This document shows, piece after piece, positions 1 through 6,341 of a DNA stretch of 10,224 bases. The stretch is from Granulosicoccus sp964435305 (GTDB taxonomy: Bacteria; Pseudomonadota; Gammaproteobacteria; Granulosicoccales; Granulosicoccaceae): the NCBI GenBank assembly GCA_964435305.1, contig CAYSZH010000160.1, positions 1 to 10,224 on the forward strand, in the 5' to 3' direction. How positions within the stretch are numbered: the first letter of the stretch is position 1; each line of letters begins with the position of its first letter. A program made the position numbers and the translations under genes. The notes under the pieces were generated by a model that saw only the letters and a program-made list of their open reading frames with translations, did no database searches and had not been told where the DNA came from.

Positions 1-1
1 C

Positions 2-964
2 AGTGATGCTGGTCTTGAAGATGCTGAGGTATCGAATGAAAGAACCGGGATCATCGCAGGCTCTGGCGGGGGCTCCACTCTTAGCCAGGTTGAAGCGGCG
101 GATATATTACGCGATCGCGGTTTGCGCCGAGTAGGGCCTTATCGTGTTACTCAAACCATGGGCAGTACGGTCTCGGCCTGTTTGGCCACCCCTTTTAAAA
201 TTCGCGGTACCAACTATTCAATTTCGTCAGCCTGTTCCACCAGTGCACACTGCATTGGTAACGCGCTCGAACTCATTCAGTTAGGCAAACAAGATCGCGT
301 TTTCGCAGGTGGCGGAGAAGAAGAGCATTGGTCGCTAAGCTGTTTATTTGATGCCATGGGTGCACTATCAACCAAGTACAACGATGCTCCCGGTTCAGCC
401 TCGCGTGCATACGATGCCGATCGAGACGGCTTTGTCATAGCCGGCGGCGGTGGCATGGTGGTGGTTGAGGAACTGGAAGTAGCCAAAGCACGCGGTGCGC
501 ATATCTATGCCGAAGTTGTCGGCTACGGTGCAACGTCCGATGGCCATGACATGGTGGCACCTTCTGGAGAAGGTGCGCAGCGTTGTATGAACATGGCGCG
601 CGCCACCGTTGATACGCCAATTGACTACATCAATGCCCATGGGACGAGTACACCGGTAGGTGATATTGCAGAGCTGGGCGCTGTTCGCGCGGTGTTTGGT
701 GAAGATTGCCCGAATATCAGCTCAACAAAATCTTTGTCCGGTCATTCGCTGGGAGCGGCTGGTGTGCAGGAAGCCATCTACACATTACTGATGCAGCAAG
801 CTGGGTTTATTTGTGCATCAGCCAACATCAGTACGCTAGATGAAAAAGCGGCCGGTATGAATATCGTGCAGAAGCGAATTGACGAGGCCAAAATAGATAC
901 TGTCATGTCAAACAGTTTTGGCTTTGGCGGTACTAACGCCTCTTTGGTTTTCCGCCGCGTTTAA
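2..964 (+). CDS. fabB: 3-oxoacyl-[acyl-carrier-protein] synthase I (beta-ketoacyl-ACP synthase), 5'-truncated
   Basis: This condensing enzyme elongates acyl-ACP with malonyl-ACP in type II fatty acid synthesis; FabB-type enzymes are also needed for unsaturated fatty acids. The reading frame is open to the left window edge. 320 residues are visible, and alignment from memory to the roughly 406-residue E. coli FabB implies about 85 missing N-terminal residues. The Cys-His-His triad is intact: the nucleophile Cys in SSACSTSAHC (codon 233-235), His in NAHGTSTP (638-640) and His in SGHSLGAAG (743-745). The C-terminal NSFGFGGTNASL motif is also present. The segment before the catalytic Cys (SACLATPFKIRGTNYSISS) matches FabB rather than FabF. 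The gene ends TAA 22 nt before the convergent srkA stop. Whether fabA lies upstream cannot be seen. An internal TTG at 122 is not the start, because homology continues upstream of it. Confidence 0.96.
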   Translation, partial: SDAGLEDAEVSNERTGIIAGSGGGSTLSQVEAADILRDRGLRRVGPYRVTQTMGSTVSACLATPFKIRGTNYSISSACSTSAHCIGNALELIQLGKQDRVFAGGGEEEHWSLSCLFDAMGALSTKYNDAPGSASRAYDADRDGFVIAGGGGMVVVEELEVAKARGAHIYAEVVGYGATSDGHDMVAPSGEGAQRCMNMARATVDTPIDYINAHGTSTPVGDIAELGAVRAVFGEDCPNISSTKSLSGHSLGAAGVQEAIYTLLMQQAGFICASANISTLDEKAAGMNIVQKRIDEAKIDTVMSNSFGFGGTNASLVFRRV

Positions 965-970
965 GTTGCA

Positions 971-985
971 TCAGCGATCTGCTGA
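971..985. terminator. Short inverted repeat between convergent fabB and srkA, possible weak bidirectional terminator
   Basis: TCAGC (971-975) and GCTGA (981-985) form a 5-bp stem with a 5-nt loop, filling most of the 22-nt gap between the two facing stop codons. The flanks are A/T-rich (ATTAATAAATT on the right), but there is no clean U-tract on either strand. Position favours a terminator; strength is doubtful. Confidence 0.3.
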
Positions 986-986
986 A

Positions 987-1985
987 TTAATAAATTAGTG
1001 GGGCTTCATCCAGTGCCGAGCGTTGCTCTTTAAGCGAAAGTATGTGTTCGTCCCAAAATCGATTGCCTGCGAAAAACGGGAAAGCGCGTTTAAATGCCGG
1101 GTCTTCCCATCGCCGTGCAATCCAGGCGGCGTAATGCACGATTCGCAAGGCACGCAACGGTTCAATTAACTGCAGTTCCTGTTCGTCAAACTCACGAAAC
1201 TCATGATACCCATCCAGAATATGGCCTAAGCGGGCTTGCGCGTAGGCGCGATCACCTGAGATGAACATCCACAGGTCCTGAATCGTGGGCCCGGTTCCCG
1301 TATCATCAAAATCGAGTATATGTGGGGTGTCATCACGACCCCAAAGAATATTACCGGGGTGAAAATCGCCGTGAATACAAATGCTGTTGTATTCCCCTGC
1401 CGCGCGCATGCGCTCATGAACAACCGACATAATGTCATGCGCCAGTGGCAGGTAGGCCGAGCGACTTTCCGGGGGCAATAAATCGGATTGCTCCAAAAAT
1501 TCTACTGAGGCATCGCCGAGCCGGGCAGCATCAATTGCCGGACGATGTTTGAATGTGTGTTTTTCGCCTGCCAAATGAAGTCGACCCAAGGTGCGCCCAA
1601 TCACTGCCAGTTGATCATCGTTATCCAGTTCGGGCGGCCTGCCACCTGCCGTTGGAAACACGCAAAATCGAAATACGCCGGTGTTAAATAAAGTGCTTTG
1701 ATCGCGTTCGGATTTGAGTGGCGCGATTACGGGCAGGTCGAGCTCAGCCAGGGCTGCACAATACGCATGCTCTTCGAGTATGGCCTCATCTGTCCATCGT
1801 TCAGGACGATAGAATTTGGCAACAATATTACTGCCATCATCGAGCCCAATACTGTACACACGGTTTTCATAACTGTTTAGCGCTGATACACGGCCGTCGG
1901 TAACAAAACCTTGGGCATCCAAGGCATCCAGAATTTGGTGTGGATCAAGCTGTGCAAATGCTAGAGTGGGGTCAATACCTGAAAT
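987..1985 (-). CDS. srkA: Stress response kinase A (SrkA/YihE/RdoA family Ser/Thr protein kinase)
   Basis: This cytoplasmic kinase has an aminoglycoside-phosphotransferase/choline-kinase-like fold; in E. coli it protects stressed cells and is linked to the Cpx response. The family signature LNSYENRVY lies near the N terminus, followed by VAKFYRPERW (the ATP-anchoring Lys is in this region), ILEEH, the catalytic loop CIHGDFHPGNILW and the metal-binding ILDFDD with QDLWM. IEPLRALRIV lies in the C-terminal helical part. No ATG, GTG or TTG gives the full N terminus. The first conventional start is TTG at 1922, which would remove FAQLDPHQILDAL, a stretch that aligns with E. coli SrkA (FQTLHPDTIMDAL). 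An in-frame TAA lies at 2009-2007. A strong AGAAAGGA precedes ATT at 1985 by 8 nt, and ATC at 1988 is the alternative. From 1985 the product is 332 aa, against about 328 aa in E. coli. It diverges from accB; dsbA, its usual E. coli neighbour, is not in the window. Confidence 0.92.
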   Translation of the reverse strand: MSGIDPTLAFAQLDPHQILDALDAQGFVTDGRVSALNSYENRVYSIGLDDGSNIVAKFYRPERWTDEAILEEHAYCAALAELDLPVIAPLKSERDQSTLFNTGVFRFCVFPTAGGRPPELDNDDQLAVIGRTLGRLHLAGEKHTFKHRPAIDAARLGDASVEFLEQSDLLPPESRSAYLPLAHDIMSVVHERMRAAGEYNSICIHGDFHPGNILWGRDDTPHILDFDDTGTGPTIQDLWMFISGDRAYAQARLGHILDGYHEFREFDEQELQLIEPLRALRIVHYAAWIARRWEDPAFKRAFPFFAGNRFWDEHILSLKEQRSALDEAPLIY

Positions 1986-1993
1986 GATGAATT

Positions 1994-2001
1994 TCCTTTC
2001 T
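1994..2001 (-). promoter_or_regulatory. Strong Shine-Dalgarno of srkA that decides its start
   Basis: On the minus strand AGAAAGGA reads from 2001 to 1994. It lies 8 nt before ATT (1985-1983) and 5 nt before ATC (1988-1986), both in frame with srkA. The nearest conventional in-frame start, TTG at 1922, is more than 70 nt away and has no good ribosome-binding sequence. This supports translation from a rare ATT/ATC codon. Confidence 0.6.
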
Positions 2002-2024
2002 GTTAGTTATCTGTTGCTAAATGT

Positions 2025-2054
2025 TTGTAAAAGTACGCGAATTGATGTTATCTT
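2025..2054 (+). promoter_or_regulatory. Putative sigma70 promoter of accBC
   Basis: A -35-like TTGTAA (2025-2030, 4 of 6 matches to TTGACA) is followed by an 18-nt spacer and a -10 TATCTT (2049-2054, 4 of 6). A TG one base before the -10 (2046-2047) makes it an extended -10 element. Transcription would start near 2061, leaving a leader of about 40 nt that contains the dyad at 2072-2086. The call rests on consensus matching by eye only. Confidence 0.4.
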
Positions 2055-2071
2055 CGCACATTAAGTTAAAG

Positions 2072-2086
2072 CAATACAAAGTATTG
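2072..2086. repeat. Perfect inverted repeat in the accB leader
   Basis: CAATAC (2072-2077) and GTATTG (2081-2086) are perfect inverted arms separated by AAA. The dyad lies downstream of the predicted accBC promoter and 14 nt before the accB ATG. It could be an operator for a dimeric regulator or, in the mRNA, a 6-bp hairpin just upstream of the ribosome-binding region. E. coli accBC is known to be autoregulated through AccB, but I do not recognise this dyad as a known operator. Confidence 0.5.
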
Positions 2087-2100
2087 GTAGAGAACAATTA

Positions 2101-2556
2101 ATGGATATCAGAAAGATAAAGAAACTGATAGAGCTGCTCGAAGAATCCGATGTTGCCGAAATTGAAATCGTTGAAGGCGAAGAGTCGGTGCGCATCGCGC
2201 GTGGTGGTATGGCCGCACCCGCAGTCGTTCCGGCTGCGCCGGTTGCAGCACCGCAAGCTGCCGCGCCTGTCGCTCCAGTTGCAGAAGCTGCCGCAACTGT
2301 CAGTGAAGATTTACTGCCGCCAGGAACGGTTGTCGAGTCGCCAATGGTGGGCACCTTTTATCGTTCTCCATCTCCCGGTTCGCCACCGTTTGTAGAGATT
2401 GGCCACAATGTCTCAAAAGGAGATACCTTGTGCATCATCGAAGCCATGAAAATAATGAATCAGATAGTGGCAGAAACCAGCGGAACGGTCCGCGCCATTG
2501 TCGTGGAAGAAGGTCAGCCGGTTGAATATGGCGAACCACTGATTGTCATTGACTGA
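2101..2556 (+). CDS. accB: Biotin carboxyl carrier protein of acetyl-CoA carboxylase (BCCP)
   Basis: BCCP carries biotin between biotin carboxylase and carboxyltransferase in acetyl-CoA carboxylase, supplying malonyl-CoA for fatty acid synthesis in the cytoplasm. The 151-residue product is close to the 156 residues of E. coli AccB. It starts with the typical MDIRKIKKLIELLEES helix, has a flexible Ala/Pro/Val-rich linker at residues about 37-66, and a C-terminal biotinyl domain at about 72-151. The biotin-accepting lysine is Lys117 in IEAMKIMNQ. The protruding thumb motif, SPMVGTFYRSPSPG, is at residues 80-93. The start ATG is preceded by GAGA, a modest ribosome-binding sequence. accC follows 66 nt downstream. 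aroQ, often found upstream of accB in gammaproteobacteria, is absent; divergent srkA takes its place. Confidence 0.97.
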   Translation: MDIRKIKKLIELLEESDVAEIEIVEGEESVRIARGGMAAPAVVPAAPVAAPQAAAPVAPVAEAAATVSEDLLPPGTVVESPMVGTFYRSPSPGSPPFVEIGHNVSKGDTLCIIEAMKIMNQIVAETSGTVRAIVVEEGQPVEYGEPLIVID

Positions 2557-2622
2557 CAGCCATTCACGCTCAATTAGGTTATCTGAACATAATCGCCCGA
2601 CCCAGACATCAAATATCACATC

Positions 2623-3975
2623 ATGGTTCAGCCGCTCACTAAAGTTCTGATCGCCAATCGAGGCGAAATCGCATTGCGTATCATGCGTTGCTGCCGAGAT
2701 CTAGGGATCAGCACCGTGGCTGTTTACTCAACTGCCGATCGTGACCTGAAACACGTGCGCCTGGCAGACGAAGCCGTGTGCATAGGTCCTGCTTCGTCCA
2801 CCGACAGCTATCTGAATATTCCAGCAATCATTGCCGCAGCTGAAATTACCCGGGCAGAAGCCATTCATCCTGGTTATGGTTTTTTGGCTGAAAATGCGGA
2901 TTTTGCCGAACGGGTGGAATCCAGCGGATTTCGCTTTATCGGGCCCACGGCTGATGTCATTCGGCTAATGGGCGATAAGGTCAGCGCTATTAACGAAATG
3001 CGCGCAGCCGGTGTCCCGACTGTGCCGGGCTCTGATGGCCCATTAGGTAATGACAATGCGCTTAACCGAAAGATTGCCGAAGACATTGGTTACCCCATCA
3101 TTATCAAAGCCTCCGGTGGTGGCGGTGGTCGTGGAATGCGCGTAGTGCATGCGGCCGAAGATCTCGAACAATCCATAGAATTGACCCGCAGTGAAGCCCA
3201 GATAGCGTTTGGCAACCCTGTGGTGTACATGGAAAAATTTCTGCAGGCGCCACGCCATATTGAATTCCAGGTACTGGCTGATACTCACGGCAATGCCATT
3301 CATCTGGCTGAGCGCGATTGCTCTTTACAAAGGCGTCACCAAAAAGTGGTCGAGGAAGCGCCTGCGCCGGGTATTGACGATGAGACGCGTGCCCACATAG
3401 GTCAGCGTTGCACCGATGCCTGTAAACGCATGGGCTATAGAGGCGCTGGTACATTCGAGTTTTTGTATGAGAACGGTGCTTTTTATTTCATTGAGATGAA
3501 CACGCGTGTGCAAGTTGAGCACCCGGTTACCGAAATGATCACGGGCGTCGATATCATCAAACAACAGATTCTCATCTCTGAAATGCGTGAGTTACCCTAT
3601 CGGCAGGAAGATATTGTCGTGAATGGCCATGCGTTTGAATGTCGCATCAATGCTGAAGACCCAGACAACTTTATGCCATCGCCAGGGCCAATATTGCAGT
3701 ATCACCCGCCTGGTGGGCTGGGCGTTCGCATGGACACGCATATTTATAATGGCTACAACGTACCTCCACATTATGATTCCATGATTGGTAAACTAATCGT
3801 TAAAGGGATGACCAGGCAAACCGCAATGTCGCGTATGCGGGGCGCTCTCAGTGAGGTTTTTATCGATGGCATCAAAACCAATATTCCACTCCATATTGAT
3901 ATTTTTAATGACGAAGGTTTTTTAGAGGGTGGTACAGACATTCACTATCTCGAGCGTAAGCTGGGGTTGCAGTAG
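2623..3975 (+). CDS. accC: Biotin carboxylase subunit of acetyl-CoA carboxylase
   Basis: This subunit performs ATP-dependent carboxylation of the biotin on AccB with bicarbonate. The 450-residue product matches the 449-residue E. coli AccC with an offset of +3. The N-terminal domain begins KVLIANRGEIALRI and includes HPGYGFLAEN (residues 82-91). The ATP-grasp domain has Lys119, Lys162, the Gly-rich loop ASGGGGGRGM (163-172), His212/Glu214 and Lys241. The metal and active-site residues are Glu279, Glu291, Asn293, Arg295 and Glu299 (EMNTRVQVEHPVTE), with Arg341 in ECRINAEDP. The C terminus is HYLERKLGLQ. No key residue is missing. The ATG at 2623 is the only sensible start, but no Shine-Dalgarno precedes it. 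It probably shares a transcript with accB. Confidence 0.98.
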   Translation: MVQPLTKVLIANRGEIALRIMRCCRDLGISTVAVYSTADRDLKHVRLADEAVCIGPASSTDSYLNIPAIIAAAEITRAEAIHPGYGFLAENADFAERVESSGFRFIGPTADVIRLMGDKVSAINEMRAAGVPTVPGSDGPLGNDNALNRKIAEDIGYPIIIKASGGGGGRGMRVVHAAEDLEQSIELTRSEAQIAFGNPVVYMEKFLQAPRHIEFQVLADTHGNAIHLAERDCSLQRRHQKVVEEAPAPGIDDETRAHIGQRCTDACKRMGYRGAGTFEFLYENGAFYFIEMNTRVQVEHPVTEMITGVDIIKQQILISEMRELPYRQEDIVVNGHAFECRINAEDPDNFMPSPGPILQYHPPGGLGVRMDTHIYNGYNVPPHYDSMIGKLIVKGMTRQTAMSRMRGALSEVFIDGIKTNIPLHIDIFNDEGFLEGGTDIHYLERKLGLQ

Positions 3976-3995
3976 TTTTTATTGCAACATTAAAC

Positions 3996-4046
3996 GCAGT
4001 CTTGTTTGTAGTCTTGTTTGTAGTCTTATTTGCAGTCTAATCTGTA
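3996..4046 (+). repeat. 12-bp tandem repeat, about 4.25 copies, in the accC-prmA gap
   Basis: Four adjacent 12-mers are visible: GCAGTCTTGTTT (3996-4007), GTAGTCTTGTTT (4008-4019), GTAGTCTTATTT (4020-4031) and GCAGTCTAATCT (4032-4043), followed by a partial GTA. Copies 1 and 2 differ at one base and copies 2 and 3 at one; copy 4 is the most diverged. The array takes up 51 of the 75 nt between the accC stop and the prmA ATG and ends 4 nt before that ATG. It is not part of either open reading frame: a TAA at 4045-4047 is in frame with prmA. Confidence 0.9.
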
Positions 4047-4050
4047 AAAA

Positions 4051-4974
4051 ATGGTTGTGAACGCGAGCGACTGGCCTGAAATTGCTGTCAGTGCAACACC
4101 CGATTCCTGCGAATCACTGGAAGAATGGTTGTTTTCGGCAGGCGCGGTGTCGGTCACCTACAAAGACAGCCTTGATCAACCTATCTTGGAACCGGCCCCT
4201 GGCGAAATTCCCCTGTGGGATGAAATTACGCTTGTGGGCCTCTTCGCACAAGCCACCAATGTTGATGAGCTGCATACCGCTCTGCATCTTGCGGCCAGTG
4301 TAAATGGCTTGTCGCTCCCCACGTATGAGCTAAGCAATTTGCGTGATACGGTCTGGGAGCGTACCTGGATGGCTGATTATCAGCCGATGCAGTTTGGTCC
4401 GCAGCTTTGGGTCTGCCCAACCCATTGCGATAAGCCCGACGCTAATGCGATTAACCTGCAGCTCGATCCAGGGCTGGCATTTGGCACGGGGACGCATCCA
4501 ACCACGGCGCAGTGTTTGTCATGGCTGGGTGCGAAAACGGCGCGCACCACAACACCTCTGGAAGGTCAGGCGATCATCGATTACGGCTGTGGCTCTGGTG
4601 TGCTGGCAATCGCCTCCTTGCTGCTAGGTGCCGCAAACGCGCAGGCAGTCGATATTGATAATCAAGCGCTTATTGCAACACGCCAAAATGCTGTCATTAA
4701 TGGCGTGTTAGATCGAATACAAGTGGGGCAGCCTGAGAGTATCGAAGGTGCGCCAGTGGACATCTTAATGGCCAATATTTTGTTTGAACCGTTAACAACC
4801 TTGGCGGAGCGCTTTGCTGCGATGGTTCGCGCTGGTGGTGTACTGGTCATGTCCGGTATTCTGGAGCATCAGGTAGCAGAGCTAAGCATGCGCTACAATC
4901 AATGGTTCGTATTTGACCCGGTGTCGGCCCAAACTGGTTGGGCGTTGCTGACAGCAACTCGGCGACATGAATAA
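4051..4974 (+). CDS. prmA: Ribosomal protein L11 methyltransferase
   Basis: PrmA is a cytoplasmic S-adenosylmethionine-dependent enzyme that trimethylates several amino groups of ribosomal protein L11. The N-terminal L11-recognition domain (residues about 8-100) includes EEWLFSAGAVSVTYKD and WERTWMADYQPMQFG. The Rossmann-like methyltransferase domain follows, with DPGLAFGTGTHPTT (139-152), motif I IDYGCGSGVLAIA (176-188), the acidic VDID after strand 2 (200-203) and ILMANILFEPL (238-248). At 307 residues it is somewhat longer than the 293-residue E. coli protein, with a few extra N-terminal residues and a short insertion around 160-172. The ATG sits 4 nt after a tandem repeat and has no clear Shine-Dalgarno; GTG at 4057 is a less likely alternative. 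It follows accC, as in Pseudomonas. Confidence 0.96.
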   Translation: MVVNASDWPEIAVSATPDSCESLEEWLFSAGAVSVTYKDSLDQPILEPAPGEIPLWDEITLVGLFAQATNVDELHTALHLAASVNGLSLPTYELSNLRDTVWERTWMADYQPMQFGPQLWVCPTHCDKPDANAINLQLDPGLAFGTGTHPTTAQCLSWLGAKTARTTTPLEGQAIIDYGCGSGVLAIASLLLGAANAQAVDIDNQALIATRQNAVINGVLDRIQVGQPESIEGAPVDILMANILFEPLTTLAERFAAMVRAGGVLVMSGILEHQVAELSMRYNQWFVFDPVSAQTGWALLTATRRHE

Positions 4975-4979
4975 CATCC

Positions 4980-6206
4980 ATGGCCAACCCCAGCCCACAA
5001 TTAGAATCGGATAGAAATCCGCAAACACGCTGCTCAAATTGCCAGACAGTGTTTGAAGTCACGCGTGAGCTGCTTTCGTCGAGCGATACGCGCGTTCGCT
5101 GTGGCGAGTGCCTGAGTATTTTTGATGCCTTATCAGAGTTGCGTTCGGCGGCTGATATCGATCGTGATGAAATGATTGCCACGGGTGCTGGCGGCTCGAA
5201 ACCGCAACCGGCATCAACGCTTGTCGATAGTGAGGCGGCTGTGCTGGCGGGCTTGTCAAACGACACCGCAGCCCTTGATGTGACCTATTCCGATTTCGAT
5301 CTATTCTCAGAAGACGCCGATTTGCCTGAAATTGCGTACTTCGATCAAACCAGAGATGCACCGGAATTTGACTTTGATGCGGTTGAACTGGGTTCTGATG
5401 AAACTTTCAGTGACACTCTGTTTGTACACGATGTCACAATTGATGCCGACTCCACCCGTTTAAAACCAAAGGTGGATGTGGACGATATTGCGCAAGAGCA
5501 AAAAACGGCCGACTACGCCGATATCGATTTTATATCGGACGACAAACCTCGCGAACCATTAATCTTTAATTACCGCGACAGGGACGAGCCGAAACCTGCT
5601 GAACAAGAAACCGCTGTCTCTACCAACAGTCGGACCGCGGATGCGGCTCAGGTGGAGGGTAAGGATAGTGCTTACTTTTCCGGTGATGGGCGAAGTGATG
5701 CAATAGAGCTTGCGCCGGAAACAACTTCTGGTAAAGATTGGGGTCTGCGCATTGGAATGATTGTGCTTTTTAGCGCATTGTTGGTTGGGCTTTATCTATA
5801 CCGAGAGCGCCCACGTTTGTATAACGTGCCGGTGATGCGTCAGGCAATGCAATTAGTCTGCGCTGTTGCGGGCTGTTCTGTGCCAACGCCGGTTGACATT
5901 GCCGCGGTGTCCATGGTCAAACGAAATGTGTATGCGCATCCAAACGCACCTAATTCATTGAAAGTAGATGTGTCCTTTCGTAATGATGCCAGTTTTGATC
6001 AACGCTACCCTGTGATTGTCATGCGTCTTTCCAATCGCTTAGGGCGTACTGTTGCAATTCGTGAATTTAATCCCGATGTCTATCACCCTGACTGGATGAA
6101 GGGGGACACACTTGCAGTGCGCGAACAACTGGATGTTAACCTTGAATTGCGCGATCCTGGTCAATCAGCACACTCCTTCGAGTTCAGTTTTAAAGAGCTG
6201 AAATAA
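4980..6206 (+). CDS. Zinc-ribbon and DUF3426 domain membrane protein of unknown function
   Basis: The function of this protein is not known. Residues 18-44 form an MJ0042-type zinc ribbon with two CxxC pairs (Cys18/Cys21 and Cys41/Cys44). Residues about 50-250 are a long, low-complexity, Asp/Glu-rich region probably without fixed structure. One hydrophobic segment at about 255-274 (LRIGMIVLFSALLVGLYLY) precedes RERPR, which suggests one membrane span with the zinc ribbon and acidic tail in the cytoplasm and residues about 280-408 outside it. That C-terminal part resembles DUF3426: it has LVCAVAGCSVP with two cysteines (294 and 299), then VSFRNDASFDQRYPVIVMRLSN in strand-like pattern, and NPDVYHPDWM. 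The start lies 5 nt after the prmA stop, implying a shared transcript. From memory, the same kind of gene sits between prmA and dusB in Pseudomonas. The family assignment is firm; the topology is inferred. Confidence 0.88.
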   Translation: MANPSPQLESDRNPQTRCSNCQTVFEVTRELLSSSDTRVRCGECLSIFDALSELRSAADIDRDEMIATGAGGSKPQPASTLVDSEAAVLAGLSNDTAALDVTYSDFDLFSEDADLPEIAYFDQTRDAPEFDFDAVELGSDETFSDTLFVHDVTIDADSTRLKPKVDVDDIAQEQKTADYADIDFISDDKPREPLIFNYRDRDEPKPAEQETAVSTNSRTADAAQVEGKDSAYFSGDGRSDAIELAPETTSGKDWGLRIGMIVLFSALLVGLYLYRERPRLYNVPVMRQAMQLVCAVAGCSVPTPVDIAAVSMVKRNVYAHPNAPNSLKVDVSFRNDASFDQRYPVIVMRLSNRLGRTVAIREFNPDVYHPDWMKGDTLAVREQLDVNLELRDPGQSAHSFEFSFKELK

Positions 6207-6258
6207 AATCTTAAATACGGTTGAATTTTTGTGCGTCTTATGCAGGTTGATGTATGGG

Positions 6259-6268
6259 CGATATATCG
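6259..6268. repeat. 10-bp perfect palindrome abutting the dusB-fis promoter
   Basis: CGATATATCG (6259-6268) is a perfect palindrome that ends at the base before the predicted -35 hexamer (6269). An A/T-centred symmetric site here could bind a regulator; Fis itself controls its own promoter in E. coli. A palindrome of this length can arise by chance, so the regulatory reading is inference. Confidence 0.35.
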
Positions 6269-6297
6269 TTGTCACAAAGCGCAGGTTTTTTTTTAAT
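6269..6297 (+). promoter_or_regulatory. Putative sigma70 promoter of dusB-fis(-purH)
   Basis: TTGTCA (6269-6274, 5 of 6 to TTGACA), an exact 17-nt spacer and TTTAAT (6292-6297, 5 of 6 to TATAAT) form the best promoter match in the window. Initiation near 6304 would give a leader of about 38 nt before the dusB ATG, similar to the short leader of the E. coli dusB-fis transcript. It lies in the 135-nt gap after the DUF3426 gene, where a new transcription unit is expected. Confidence 0.6.
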
Positions 6298-6324
6298 CAA
6301 TCTGTATTAGGGTATAGTTCCGGT

Positions 6325-6330
6325 TATAAT
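6325..6330 (+). promoter_or_regulatory. Consensus -10 hexamer immediately before dusB
   Basis: A perfect TATAAT lies 11 nt before the dusB ATG. No good -35 stands 16-18 nt upstream (CTGTAT is the 17-nt candidate) and there is no TG extension. If it were active, transcription would start about 4-6 nt before the ATG, giving an almost leaderless mRNA. TATAGT at 6313-6318 is a second -10-like hexamer. Confidence 0.3.
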
Positions 6331-6341
6331 CACATCCCGTT

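Noticed and set aside
1920..1922. TTG as the srkA start
   Set aside because: It would delete a conserved N-terminal segment and has no ribosome-binding sequence, whereas a strong one lies upstream of ATT 1985.
2588..2593. CATAAT in the accB-accC gap as an internal accC promoter
   Set aside because: The only -35-like sequence (TTCACG, 2563-2568) is 19 nt away and weak, and accBC is normally one transcript.
3966..3988. Inverted repeat GTTGCA / TGCAAC at the accC end as a terminator
   Set aside because: The stem overlaps the accC stop, the loop is 11 nt, and no T-run follows. The T-run is inside the loop.
4847..5266. 139-codon open frame on the minus strand across the prmA/DUF3426 junction
   Set aside because: It is antisense to two well-supported genes, and its sequence is low-complexity Ser/Ala-rich with no recognisable motif. 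It is best explained as a shadow frame.
6286..6294. Run of nine T as a terminator after the DUF3426 gene
   Set aside because: No G+C-rich hairpin directly precedes it. It falls in the spacer and -10 of a better-supported promoter.
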